Below, in pieces: positions 33,656-43,056 of a DNA stretch of 64,000 nt. Under the pieces are notes generated by a model. The model was not told the DNA's origin, made no database searches, and was given only the letters and a program-made list of their open reading frames with translations. Every line of letters starts with the position of its first letter. Positions within the stretch are counted from its first letter, which is position 1. Both the position numbers and the translations under genes were made by a program. Source of the DNA: Deltaproteobacteria bacterium (lineage in GTDB: Bacteria; Bdellovibrionota; Bdellovibrionia; Bdellovibrionales; JAMPXM01); assembly GCA_017302795.1 (NCBI GenBank), contig JAFLCB010000011.1, positions 62,001-126,000 of the forward strand, in the 5' to 3' direction.

Positions 33656-36600
33656 ATGAAAAACAAATTCAACCTGACTTTCTTAACTGCTTGTTTTTCC
33701 TTTTTGCTTCTTTCGTCGAGTGTGGCTTGGACCAAAGAGCTCTACATGACGGTCCGCCGGGATTACGGTCCAAATGAAGCCGCGGCGGTCGAGCTGATTT
33801 ACTATTCGACGGGCCCGATTCAGCTTCGAATTCTAGCGCCGAAAGATTTGAAAGGCTTTATTTCCACCCAGCTTGATCTGCGCCGATCGTGGCGCGAACC
33901 GAAGCTTCAGTTCAATCCGATGTACTTTCTCACTGAGGGTTTGAACGAAATGTCGTTCAACACCGATTGGATTCGCACCGGCGTTGATTGGAAAATGCGA
34001 AAAGGAGCACCGGAACTTGGTGGGGCAAAGCGGTCAGACGAGTTCGCTCGACTCAACCCGGGGCCAGAGAAAATTATTTCTGCGCCTGAGGGTTTCACTG
34101 TCGTTGCCGAGCAGATCATTACTCCAGAGGGCGAAGACTCATCGAATGCTTTCGATGTCCCAGGCTTCGATTCCTGGTTTGGCACACGCGGCAGTATGAA
34201 AACAAAAATCGTTAATCTTCCAAAACTGGCTCCTGGTTTCTATGTGGTTCAGACAATTCAGGGCAACCACGAAGGCCAAGTGATCGTAGTCGTTAACGAC
34301 ATTATGGCACAGCTTCATCAAAGTTCGGGCGCAGGTGTGTATCACGTCGCGCGTCGTGATGGTTCGCCCTTTGCCGGCGCAGCAGTGTCCATTCGGAATC
34401 TTCAGGGTAAATGGATCGCCAATGGAAAAACGGACGTCAATGGACTTTTCAAAAGTGGTGTGACGGAATCAGATCTTCTGACTTTGATTGAAGCACCAGG
34501 CGGTGGAACGGCGATCATCGATTCAGAATTCTTTTCAACCACAGCGATTTTTCCGGATCTTTATCTTTACACCGATCGCCCAATGTACCGAATTGGAGAC
34601 GAAGTTCAGTTTCGGGGAATCTTGCGCGAAAGCAAATCCGGAAAAAGCGCCATGTCCGATGTCAAAGCTGGGACCAGCGTCGATGTACAGCTTGTTTCTC
34701 TAGATGGTCAAAACATTGGAAGTGTTAAGAATGTGAAGGTTACCGAGTTTGGAACTTTCAGTGGAACCTTTCCGAAAGCAGCGGCCGAGGGCGAAGGCGT
34801 CTACCGCGTCGTCGCTAGCGTGCAAAACAAAAAACACGTTGGCGAAATTCGGATCAAGGATTATGTGAAGCCTTTGTTTTTTGTGACGGTTAAGTCCGAC
34901 AAAGAAACAGCACGCGCCGGCGACAAAATCCGCGCTGACATCAAAGCCGAACTCTACGCAGGCGGGCATCCGGTCGGTGCCAGGGCCAAAGCGCAAGTGT
35001 ACCGCGTTCGCATGGAATCTCCACAATGGGTCGAGGACGCAGGCCTTGGCGAAACAGGTTCAGCTGTTACTTACGGAGGTGACACTCCTTCGCCAAGTAC
35101 GGCGCTTCCGGTTTTAATTGCCGAAAATGATTCGATTGCACTCGACGATAAAGCAAGTGGCTTTGTCGAATTTGACCTTCCCAAGGAACTTCCTGGAGCG
35201 CCGGGATTTGATTATAAGTTTCAGTTGAAGGTTACCGTTTTGGACACCGACGAAAATATGGCGTCAGGATCCGTAAGCTTTCTCGATCTCAATTCAGACG
35301 TCACGACTCAAGCTCGCTTTAACAAAATTCTTTCCGAGGATATTAAGACCGTCCGCTTAACTGTGAAGTCGTTAACACCTTCTGGAAATCCGTTTCCTTC
35401 GGCCAAAGGCACCGTCGAGTTTATTGTAACTGCCTACGGACAAACCCCACGAAGTCTAGGGAAGCAGAATATCCAGACCGATGCGACGGGAAAGCTTGTA
35501 GTCCCGTTACCGACGAATGCAGGAAGCGGTGAAGTAAAAGCGCTTGTCACCCTGATGGACACGAAAAATCGCGCAGCTGCGGCTGAGAGCGCAGTGATCT
35601 TGGCGTCCCAAGCTCCGGCAAGTGGTCTTGTTAAAGTTGACGAACTGACGTTGGTGACGGAATCGACCAGTGCGAAGGTCGGTCAAACAGTTCGCATTCT
35701 CGCACTTTTGCCAGAGGCTTGGGGCGTTAAGGGAACAAAAACTGGAAAACTGAATGTTACCGTCGCTGGCCGCACGCTTTTTGAGAACAGAACCATTCCC
35801 GTCAATGGACTTGGCACTTGGATCGAGCAAAAAATTGATTCCAGGTTTGGTTCTGCGGTGACACTACTCATTTCATACGCGGATCCTAACGGCGGCTGGA
35901 CTGAACGCCGCGCGAGCTTCAGGATTATGGACCCTTCGCGAGCACTTCGCGTGACGGTTGCACCTGCGATGGGTGAAGTTCCTCCCGGTGGAAAGCAAAC
36001 TGTAAAAATCACGGTGCGAGATCAAAGCGGAAAACCAGTTCGCGCCGAAGTTTCGCTTGCGGTCGTCGATCGATCGGTTCTTGATCTTCAGCCGGAAATT
36101 CGACCGTCTCTTTTAGATTTCTTTTATCCGATGGATCGCTTGAACCTGATGGTTTTCTTAAGTTCGCAGTTTCAGTCGTATGGTTACGGCGAACGCGTGG
36201 CGAAGCTCTTTAAGCCGAACTACTGGTTTGCTGCGACGAAGTCGCAGTCCGAAGCACTTGATCAAAAAGACACGGCCTATTGGACGGGGACGCTTGTCAC
36301 GGACGCAAAAGGCGAAGCGACGACTTCCTTCAATGTTCCAGGGAACCAAACTATTTGGCGTGCGATCGCAGTCGCCGCCGATACCGACGGACGTTTTGGA
36401 GAGTCGCAAAAAGAATTCAAGTCGCAGATGCCGATCAGCACAATTTTGGGTCTTCCGGCATTCTTAAGACGCGGCGATGAAGTGGGCGTGCGAGTAAGCC
36501 TAGCGGCACAAAAACTTTCGCAGCCGCTTGCTATTGAATATCAAGTGACGGCACCTAGCGCCGTTCAGCTGACGGGCTCGCTTCAACACAAAGGCGAGAT

Positions 36601-38461
36601 GAAAGGTTCCGAACAAGTTTCTAAAACTGCCAGGGTCAAAGTTCTTGATACGGCCGAAGCGAAGCCGGTCGAATTTGTCAGTCGGGTAAAAGTCGCTGAC
36701 GGCAACGTTGGCTTTAAAAATTCGATGAAGATCATCGAAGATTTATCCGATCAAACAGAATCCTACTTGCCGGAAAAATCGAAAATTCTGGTAAAGCCCG
36801 AAGCAGGGGCCTTTGTCCGAAGTGCCACTCTTCAGGTCCGCGCAGGTTTTTACGGTACGCTTTTACCGTCGATGAAATGGTTGATCAGGTACCCCCATGG
36901 TTGTGTCGAGCAAACGACAAGTGCGACAATTCCTAATCTCGTTTTCGCGACTTTGCTGGGTGACCCAAAGTACAAGCTTTCAAAAGAAGAAAACGAGCTT
37001 CGCGATCAGGCGCAGGCGTTTGGTGATCGCGGTGTAAAAAGCTTGAAGGGATATCTGAAGCCAGAGGGATCTGTTGGCTGGTTCGCTTCGGATGCTGTCG
37101 GTGACGTCAACATGTCGCTCTTGGTTTTAGGAATCATGGCGAGTGTTGATAGCACAAAGTTCAACATCATCGAGTTTTCCAAAACTTACGAATACATTCG
37201 ACGAGCGGGGATTCTTCCGGCTAGCAGCCAAGGTATTTTGCTGAACTATGTGAGTGGCGCGATGATCAAGGCGTATCACTATTCTGCAAAGCGATCGGCG
37301 GCTCAAGTCCTTCCGGAATTAAAGCTTCAAGCAGAGTGGTCCCTTTCGCCGGCGGGAAGTCCGCGTGACCAAGCGTACTTGCTTTTAGCCATGAAGAACC
37401 TTGGTCTGAAAGACGCTGAAATTGAAGAGCTTCGTGTGAAGTTAGTCGCTTCACTTAAGAAATTTTTTGCCACGTACACCTCTGGAAAAAATGTCGACTA
37501 CTTAGCTGCCGCTGAGGCTAGCTGGCAGGCTTACCCGGGGCGCGAGGGATCGACGCTTGCGTTGATAGGCAATGCGTTGAACACGATGGCCAAGCCAGCC
37601 GAACTTCCTCCGAAGTTTGTCGAAATCTTGCGCCAATCGCTGGTGAAGTATTTTGATGGCGAAGCATTTGGTTCAACGTTTGAGACCAGCATGGTGATGT
37701 TGCATTCTCAGTGGTTGATCCGGTCGGAGTTCGAAAGCACTCGTGCCGCGACGGTCGGAAAAGCGGTGATCCAGGTTAACGGTAAACCCATTGCTTTGAC
37801 CGAAGCGAATTTAAAACTTCAGTTCGGTGGATTTGACGTTCTTCTTCCTTCAAGTGAGCTCGGCAAAAAAGCTGGTACGGCATTGGAAAAATCTTTGGAA
37901 ATCGATATAGGAGATCTCTCGAAAGCTATGTCGGTCAGGCTTCTGGCTAAAGTCGGCACCCCTTACGGGCAGGCGAAGCCGGTTAACGCCGGATGGCAGA
38001 TCTCTCGCAAGTACTTTAAACTCGGCGCCGGTGGTGCCAAAGCCGCGATTGATCTTTCGAAAGAAAAAATCAAAGTCGGGGACCTTTTGTTTGTGCAGCT
38101 TGAGTTTCAACGTGTGGCCAAAGCGCAATCCGGCTGGGCTTCTAGGTACTACATTCTTTCGGACGATGTGCCGGCTGGATTTCAAGTGATCGATGAAGAC
38201 AAAATGTACGAAGTCGCTCCCTACATGCTGCCTATTCGAGGTAGTGGGTACCGAGTTCGTGAAGTCGGTGCCGAGCGAATGCGCTGGTACTACGACTTCA
38301 CTCGCGGTTGGATGGAAAAGTCTGCGCCAGTTGGTTACGTGATGCGTGCCGGTTTTTCTGGTTCCTTCCAGTCGGGTGTTGCGTCGATCCAAGATTTTTA
38401 TAGTGAAGATATTTTCGGTCGAACAGACTCTGTTCGAATTCAGGTCGACGGGCCGAAGTGA
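33656..38461 (+). CDS. yfaS: Alpha-2-macroglobulin family protein (YfaS type) with intact thioester motif
   Basis: 1601 residues with a Sec leader (MKNKFNLTFLTACFSFLLL). N-terminal MG domains include VYHVARRDGSPFAGAAV and DLYLYTDRPMYRIGDEVQF, the latter being the MG signature of bacterial A2Ms, and the A2M domain reads YWTGTLVTDAKGEATTSF. The thioester motif GCVEQ is intact with Cys1083 (codon 36902-36904), followed by the alpha-helical toroid. Family members trap proteases that attack the envelope by covalent capture. YfaS and MagD types are generally described as lacking the Cys-Gln pair, so its retention here stands out. Transcribed with four partners; GTGA overlap with yfaQ. Confidence 0.93.
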   Translation: MKNKFNLTFLTACFSFLLLSSSVAWTKELYMTVRRDYGPNEAAAVELIYYSTGPIQLRILAPKDLKGFISTQLDLRRSWREPKLQFNPMYFLTEGLNEMSFNTDWIRTGVDWKMRKGAPELGGAKRSDEFARLNPGPEKIISAPEGFTVVAEQIITPEGEDSSNAFDVPGFDSWFGTRGSMKTKIVNLPKLAPGFYVVQTIQGNHEGQVIVVVNDIMAQLHQSSGAGVYHVARRDGSPFAGAAVSIRNLQGKWIANGKTDVNGLFKSGVTESDLLTLIEAPGGGTAIIDSEFFSTTAIFPDLYLYTDRPMYRIGDEVQFRGILRESKSGKSAMSDVKAGTSVDVQLVSLDGQNIGSVKNVKVTEFGTFSGTFPKAAAEGEGVYRVVASVQNKKHVGEIRIKDYVKPLFFVTVKSDKETARAGDKIRADIKAELYAGGHPVGARAKAQVYRVRMESPQWVEDAGLGETGSAVTYGGDTPSPSTALPVLIAENDSIALDDKASGFVEFDLPKELPGAPGFDYKFQLKVTVLDTDENMASGSVSFLDLNSDVTTQARFNKILSEDIKTVRLTVKSLTPSGNPFPSAKGTVEFIVTAYGQTPRSLGKQNIQTDATGKLVVPLPTNAGSGEVKALVTLMDTKNRAAAAESAVILASQAPASGLVKVDELTLVTESTSAKVGQTVRILALLPEAWGVKGTKTGKLNVTVAGRTLFENRTIPVNGLGTWIEQKIDSRFGSAVTLLISYADPNGGWTERRASFRIMDPSRALRVTVAPAMGEVPPGGKQTVKITVRDQSGKPVRAEVSLAVVDRSVLDLQPEIRPSLLDFFYPMDRLNLMVFLSSQFQSYGYGERVAKLFKPNYWFAATKSQSEALDQKDTAYWTGTLVTDAKGEATTSFNVPGNQTIWRAIAVAADTDGRFGESQKEFKSQMPISTILGLPAFLRRGDEVGVRVSLAAQKLSQPLAIEYQVTAPSAVQLTGSLQHKGEMKGSEQVSKTARVKVLDTAEAKPVEFVSRVKVADGNVGFKNSMKIIEDLSDQTESYLPEKSKILVKPEAGAFVRSATLQVRAGFYGTLLPSMKWLIRYPHGCVEQTTSATIPNLVFATLLGDPKYKLSKEENELRDQAQAFGDRGVKSLKGYLKPEGSVGWFASDAVGDVNMSLLVLGIMASVDSTKFNIIEFSKTYEYIRRAGILPASSQGILLNYVSGAMIKAYHYSAKRSAAQVLPELKLQAEWSLSPAGSPRDQAYLLLAMKNLGLKDAEIEELRVKLVASLKKFFATYTSGKNVDYLAAAEASWQAYPGREGSTLALIGNALNTMAKPAELPPKFVEILRQSLVKYFDGEAFGSTFETSMVMLHSQWLIRSEFESTRAATVGKAVIQVNGKPIALTEANLKLQFGGFDVLLPSSELGKKAGTALEKSLEIDIGDLSKAMSVRLLAKVGTPYGQAKPVNAGWQISRKYFKLGAGGAKAAIDLSKEKIKVGDLLFVQLEFQRVAKAQSGWASRYYILSDDVPAGFQVIDEDKMYEVAPYMLPIRGSGYRVREVGAERMRWYYDFTRGWMEKSAPVGYVMRAGFSGSFQSGVASIQDFYSEDIFGRTDSVRIQVDGPK

Positions 38462-40941
38462 TTTCGCCGAAGCTCATTCGAAAAGTAGCGCTGCCTATGG
38501 TGGTCGTTTCCATCCTAGGCGGCTGCGGTCACAGCGCGAAGAACGAGGCCGCGGAAAATGCGGCAGCAAGCTTCGAGGCGGCCGGCCAGGCAAATCTAGT
38601 TTTTGATTTTAAGTCGAACGACGATACGCCAATTCCTGTTGCGGTGATCAATAGTTTAACGATCGAAGCCTCGCGCCAGTGGACGAAATGGCAAAGAGGA
38701 ATGTCTGTATCGGGCGGTCGTTCAATGGCTTCCATTGCCGTTCGATTTCAAGCTGTCGACGGCTTAGCGGGGCGATCCAATGAACACGAAATTCATCTCG
38801 GTCGAAGTCTTTCCGGTAATGAGCTCTCTTCTGTTTTTCGACATGAGCTAAGTCATGTTTTCCTTGCTCGACATATAAAAGAAAAGTGTGAAAGCGCGGT
38901 GGCGAGTGAACTTTATAGCGAAGCTTTCGCATTGTGGGTTAGCGAAGACGAGAACCGTATATTGACTGGAAGTCCATTTGCATTCGCAAGCCAAGCTCGC
39001 GACTACTTGCGAGATCGTCTTGAGCCGCAGGCAGCAAGTCGTATTTTTCATCAGCAAAGGGCCTCGCAAGCCTTATCTCGACTTGTGGCGGAAGCGCGCC
39101 GATTAAATCCAACCGGTCCGCAGTCGCTTGACGGATTTTTCAAAACTTCGTTTTCGACCTGTGATTTCGAAGTTCAATCAATTTCCCAGGTTCTGTTCGG
39201 TGAAACTCAGAAAGTGGCCTTGTCAAAAGAGTCGGTCTTGATTGTCGACGGCATCAGCGGAGAGTTATTGTTGAATGTAGGCAATACTCAGAGCGTGAAA
39301 TTCCCCGTAGCTTCCGTATTTAAGCCGGCTCTGGTTGCAGAGTTCCCGGAGTTTAGCAGATTTCAAACCTCGAAATCCGCCTCATCCGCGTCACCCGCAT
39401 GGTTGTGCCCCGACAATCTGGCTGGACGTCCATGGACATGGGCAAAAGCGATGGCGCTATCGTGCAATGGGTTCTTTCTTGATAGCGAGCGCCCTAGCAA
39501 AGAGGTCGTAAGGAAATTCACTGCCAGGCTTCGTCTGTTTGGTTTCCTGTCGCCAGACGAAATATCGGTCGAGCAAATGATTGGACTGCATCCCGGCGTC
39601 GAAGCATCGTTGGAGTCGGTCGTTGCCTATTTCTCGTGGCTTGCGATTCGGTCTCCAGAAGTCATCATGGAATTACAGGGGACCGCGATTTATGGAACAC
39701 TTTCGGGGCTTCCCGATTCGAATTGGTTTAGTCGCAATCAGATTGCGCTTAAGTCAGGAACGATTCGAAATTCGAGCGGCCAGCCTGAACATGGTTGGAT
39801 CGTTGCCATCGGACCCAAAACAGATAGCGGTCGGCCAAGTTTTTTTGCCGCCATTCATCAACGAGGTTCTAGCCCTCAGATTTTGCTCTCAAGATTTCGC
39901 GCGCATTTACAGGACGTGCTGACAGCCAAGCCTATCAATCGATCGGCCAAAGTGCAGATCCTTGGACTTGTACCTAGAGCAAGTCTTACGGCGACGTGTG
40001 AAAATCAGATGATCATCAATGGAGAATTGCCCCACGATAAGTCGAATGCGGAATCAGCGCTCGGACTTTCGGGTTTAAGCGAAGGAACAAAGCTACGGTG
40101 CGATCGCGGCCCATTGCTATTGAAATTTCCGCGAGTAGGTGGATTTTCAGAGCGAAGCTACTGGGGCGAATTAGAAATCAGCACTCCGGGCGAAGCGCCA
40201 GGTAACCTAGCCAAGCCAACGACCTCGCCATCCGTCCGTCAGGCTCGAGCACGAAGGGGATCTGAAATTGTACTTACCACTTCCGAGCGAAGCTATATCG
40301 CTGGAGTTCTTGCTTCTGAATTCCCCAGTGGCCGATCAGAAACTTTGAAAGCTCTTGCGCTCGTGGTGAAATTTAATTTTAACAATGCCAAACAGCTAAG
40401 ACATTTCGGTCGACCTATTTGTGATACGACTCATTGCCAAGTGTTCGGAACTCGCAATCGAGATGCCGGCGCTGCGCCAGGCGAAAAATTCTCGAAAGTG
40501 GCGCAAGAGATTTCCGATGCCCAACTTGTTGGTCCTGTCGGTAGTAAGCAGGATCCGTGGCTGATGTTCTCGATCGGCGGCGTAAAACCGTGGTCCATAG
40601 AAACTCCTGCGACTGAAGTGAAGAAACTTTTAAAGCTGCAGCAGCCCGTTTATTCTTTCAAGCGAAACGTCCAAGCGAATAGCTTTGAAGCCGTGTTGGG
40701 TGAAACGGGTAACGGCATTCGCAAACTCATATCCTGCGAGAAGTTTCGCAATATGCTTCATTTGCCAAGTTGTCCAGATACGGCTTCGGTCAATGCCCAA
40801 GGCGAAACGTGGATTTTCGAGGGGTCTGGTGAGGGCCACGGAGTCGGATTGGATTTGGTTCGTGCCGATCGCATGGCCGCCGAAGGCCGCACAAGTCGCG
40901 AGATCCTTCGAAGTTTTTTTCCCAGCCTAGAAGTCAGATAG
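38458..40941 (+). CDS. yfaQ: YfaQ/DUF2300-like lipoprotein with HExxH, PBP-like and SpoIID-like parts
   Basis: 827 residues from GTG 38458 (GTGA overlap). Leader ends in lipobox ILGGC. Three signatures appear in order. First, HELSH (His129, Glu130, His133), a zinc-protease motif followed by acidic residues. Second, the penicillin-binding-protein triad: SVFK (Ser286, Lys289), SCN (Ser335, Asn337), KSGT (Lys432). Third, a C-terminal SpoIID-like domain with GVLASEFP, CDTTHCQVFG and GEGHGVGLD. Together they suggest a lipid-anchored peptidoglycan protein acting with the A2M. The E. coli YfaQ is much shorter (about 550 residues). Each activity is inferred from motifs. Confidence 0.78.
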   Translation: MISPKLIRKVALPMVVVSILGGCGHSAKNEAAENAAASFEAAGQANLVFDFKSNDDTPIPVAVINSLTIEASRQWTKWQRGMSVSGGRSMASIAVRFQAVDGLAGRSNEHEIHLGRSLSGNELSSVFRHELSHVFLARHIKEKCESAVASELYSEAFALWVSEDENRILTGSPFAFASQARDYLRDRLEPQAASRIFHQQRASQALSRLVAEARRLNPTGPQSLDGFFKTSFSTCDFEVQSISQVLFGETQKVALSKESVLIVDGISGELLLNVGNTQSVKFPVASVFKPALVAEFPEFSRFQTSKSASSASPAWLCPDNLAGRPWTWAKAMALSCNGFFLDSERPSKEVVRKFTARLRLFGFLSPDEISVEQMIGLHPGVEASLESVVAYFSWLAIRSPEVIMELQGTAIYGTLSGLPDSNWFSRNQIALKSGTIRNSSGQPEHGWIVAIGPKTDSGRPSFFAAIHQRGSSPQILLSRFRAHLQDVLTAKPINRSAKVQILGLVPRASLTATCENQMIINGELPHDKSNAESALGLSGLSEGTKLRCDRGPLLLKFPRVGGFSERSYWGELEISTPGEAPGNLAKPTTSPSVRQARARRGSEIVLTTSERSYIAGVLASEFPSGRSETLKALALVVKFNFNNAKQLRHFGRPICDTTHCQVFGTRNRDAGAAPGEKFSKVAQEISDAQLVGPVGSKQDPWLMFSIGGVKPWSIETPATEVKKLLKLQQPVYSFKRNVQANSFEAVLGETGNGIRKLISCEKFRNMLHLPSCPDTASVNAQGETWIFEGSGEGHGVGLDLVRADRMAAEGRTSREILRSFFPSLEVR

Positions 40942-41748
40942 TTAAAGATTCACAATCGGGCCCATTACGTTGTCGAGCTGCACAAGCGATGGGTGGGTGT
41001 GTGGAACAAGAGTATGGCCGTGCACGACAACGACTGTCATAAGTTGGTCTACGGGCAGCGTTTTTTCTTCGAACTTAGAAGTGCCAACAAGTTCGAGAAG
41101 TGCTTTTTCTTGTCGCTCGACCCAGGCTTCATAAGAGGCCTTCGAGATTTTTGCTGACTGGATCGCGAACCTCGTCTTCATGCGGTCTTCTTTTTTAACA
41201 GTCGCGATTGCGTCTCGTATCAACTCGGCAAAAAACTTAGCGCCACTTTGGATGAAGGATTCAAAGTAGACTCGGGCGAGCGGCCCGTTCCCCAACGCGG
41301 GGAGATCTTCGTAGCGAGGCTTTACCTTTAGGCGGCCGGTGACTTTGATCAAATCTAGCTTTTCCAATTGCAGAAGATACTTATCGGTCGACCGAACAGT
41401 CAGCTTGTGTTTGGCCGCGATTTTTGCTGGCGTGTCGCCGCTGTAAAGCGCCATTAAATACCCGAAGTACGATTTGTTTTGCGCTAGAAATTCCTGTTGC
41501 TCTGGCGTGAAATTTTCTTCCTTGCGGTCTTGTCGTCCAGCTAAGCGTTCAAGATCCGAGAGGTCGATTTCGGCGACCTCGCAGATTTGCAAAAGGCGAG
41601 AGAGCGAAAGTTCTTCGGGTCCCATGATCCGCTTCACTGTTGGCAACGAACAGTGAAGCTCTTCAGCTAATTGTTCGTACTTGATGCCTTTTAGCCTAAG
41701 CACAGATTTGAGGGCGATTTTTAGTTGCCCAGCTTTGAGATCGCTCAT
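40942..41748 (-). CDS. XRE-type helix-turn-helix regulator
   Basis: 268 residues. N-terminal Cro/cI-type HTH (IKYEQLAEELHCSLPTVKRIM), then a second winged-helix-like portion (GDTPAKIAAKHKLTVRSTDKYLLQLEKLDLI) and a C-terminal domain of unknown fold. Its start overlaps the stop of the 69-residue gene upstream (ATGA), making a two-gene unit. It abuts the convergent yfaQ stop without a gap. A palindrome at 42022-42038 upstream of the pair is the likely operator. Confidence 0.85.
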   Translation of the reverse strand: MSDLKAGQLKIALKSVLRLKGIKYEQLAEELHCSLPTVKRIMGPEELSLSRLLQICEVAEIDLSDLERLAGRQDRKEENFTPEQQEFLAQNKSYFGYLMALYSGDTPAKIAAKHKLTVRSTDKYLLQLEKLDLIKVTGRLKVKPRYEDLPALGNGPLARVYFESFIQSGAKFFAELIRDAIATVKKEDRMKTRFAIQSAKISKASYEAWVERQEKALLELVGTSKFEEKTLPVDQLMTVVVVHGHTLVPHTHPSLVQLDNVMGPIVNL

Positions 41749-41954
41749 GCTGAGAAAGCTCCGCTGTAGGGGTTTTGGCCGCTGAAATGATTTGATTGGT
41801 AGGTCGGTTTCAATTCTTTTTCCAAAACGTAGATTTCATAATCGTCATGGCCGATCGCCGCGATACTTTTGAAGAAATTTTTAGTCGCCATCATCATTTT
41901 CGCTAGGTTCAGTCTAAGTGCTTGGTTCAGTTCAGGTGTCATTGTCGGTGTCAT
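41745..41954 (-). CDS. Small protein coupled to XRE regulator
   Basis: 69 residues, beginning MTPTMTPELNQALRLNLAKM, with a helical N-terminal half and an acidic DDYEIYVLEKEL segment. No leader or membrane segment. Family not recognised. Its stop overlaps the regulator start (ATGA), so synthesis is coupled. The pairing of a small protein with a XRE regulator resembles toxin-antitoxin layouts, but regulator size (268 residues) and sequence argue only weakly for that. A cluster of GGCCC/GGAGG upstream gives the ribosome site. Confidence 0.5.
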   Translation of the reverse strand: MTPTMTPELNQALRLNLAKMMMATKNFFKSIAAIGHDDYEIYVLEKELKPTYQSNHFSGQNPYSGAFSA

Positions 41955-42021
41955 TTTTGGGCCTCCGTTGATGAAGCCAAGATCGTCGAACGAGGGGATT
42001 ATCTCAAGTGGTCTAAATAGG

Positions 42022-42038
42022 GTATCAAAATATGATAC
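42022..42038 (-). promoter_or_regulatory. Palindromic operator upstream of the XRE unit
   Basis: GTATCA-AAATA-TGATAC is a perfect 6-bp-arm palindrome, 67 bp upstream of the small gene start at 41954, in an AT-rich promoter-like stretch. It is the natural candidate for autoregulation by the XRE protein. Confidence 0.55.
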
Positions 42039-42174
42039 TTATTTGTCCGAACAGCATCAGCTCCTGTTTGACGCGTAGTGATCGTTCAAGGAAATCGCCT
42101 CGCGGAAACCGGCCGCAGCTTGAACCGGGCAAGTTCATTGAAGCAAAAGAAATAGTGTAGTAGCAAACAGCCCC

Positions 42175-42963
42175 ATGGTGGGTCATTTTCGAAATCTAGT
42201 GTCGGTTGTCGTTTTTCTTTCACTGTTGGTCGCAGTCAGCGCGCTGCCGGCAGCTGGTTTCGGCGCGCCGCCGAGTGGGGCAGACTTGGACGCGATCGTT
42301 CAGGCGGTTGCAAGCGAGAGAAACCAAAACCCCTTCAAGCCTGGTGAAACAGCTGCTATGAAGCATCCGATTTATCCGACGCTATTCCTGCAGGCCGAAA
42401 GCTATGGTTCGGTTGTTGAATGGGTTCCTTCGGTATCGGCTGCCGTTTTGGAACTTCCGTTCAATGAAAATCGGTACAAAGTTGTGACATCAGATGAGTT
42501 CAACGGATGGTTTGACGAGTTTGAAGTCCCAAATCTAATTATCATTCACAATAAGGCATCGCTTGTGACGCTGATTCACGAGCTTCGACATGCGCTTCAT
42601 TTAGGCGTTCACGGGCGAAATGAAGGTAACGACTTTGATCAGGCGCTGCAAAAGAACAAACGGCGCATTCAGAAGTTTCATGAGCGTCTGCTGAAGAGTC
42701 CCTTGGATCTAAAAACTAAGAAGCGCTTAAAGGTTTTTTCGACTAGACTTCTTGAGACCTGTTCAGAAGTCAGTGCCCATCACGGCGATCTTCTTTTGGC
42801 CGAAGCGTTTAAGAATAAAGAAGCGCAAAGCCACCGGGATTTTATTGCCGAATACAAACTGGAGTTCGCCAAAGCCTACAAGGCACTTTCACGTCATCCG
42901 TTTAGTGCGGGTGAGGAGTTTGTCGAGGATTTGAATCAGCATCTAGCGGCTTCGGGCTTTTAA
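42175..42963 (+). CDS. Secreted putative zinc metallopeptidase
   Basis: 262 residues with a Sec leader (VVVFLSLLVAVSALPAA). The motif LVTLIHELRHALHLGVHG contains HExxH (HELRH), with HxxxH-like continuation and a downstream Glu-rich helix (TCSEVSAHHGDLLLAE) that could supply the third ligand. The fold resembles small gluzincin-type peptidases, but no named family was recognised. Possibly acts in periplasm or outside. It precedes the giant ART-like gene by 93 bp. Confidence 0.65.
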   Translation: MVGHFRNLVSVVVFLSLLVAVSALPAAGFGAPPSGADLDAIVQAVASERNQNPFKPGETAAMKHPIYPTLFLQAESYGSVVEWVPSVSAAVLELPFNENRYKVVTSDEFNGWFDEFEVPNLIIIHNKASLVTLIHELRHALHLGVHGRNEGNDFDQALQKNKRRIQKFHERLLKSPLDLKTKKRLKVFSTRLLETCSEVSAHHGDLLLAEAFKNKEAQSHRDFIAEYKLEFAKAYKALSRHPFSAGEEFVEDLNQHLAASGF

Positions 42964-43056
42964 GCAAGACGATTGTCCAGCAAGCGAACGTGAAGTTGAA
43001 AGATAAAGCATCGTACTGACTTAGCTTTCATCCCCATTTTCCCGATAAGCAATCAA

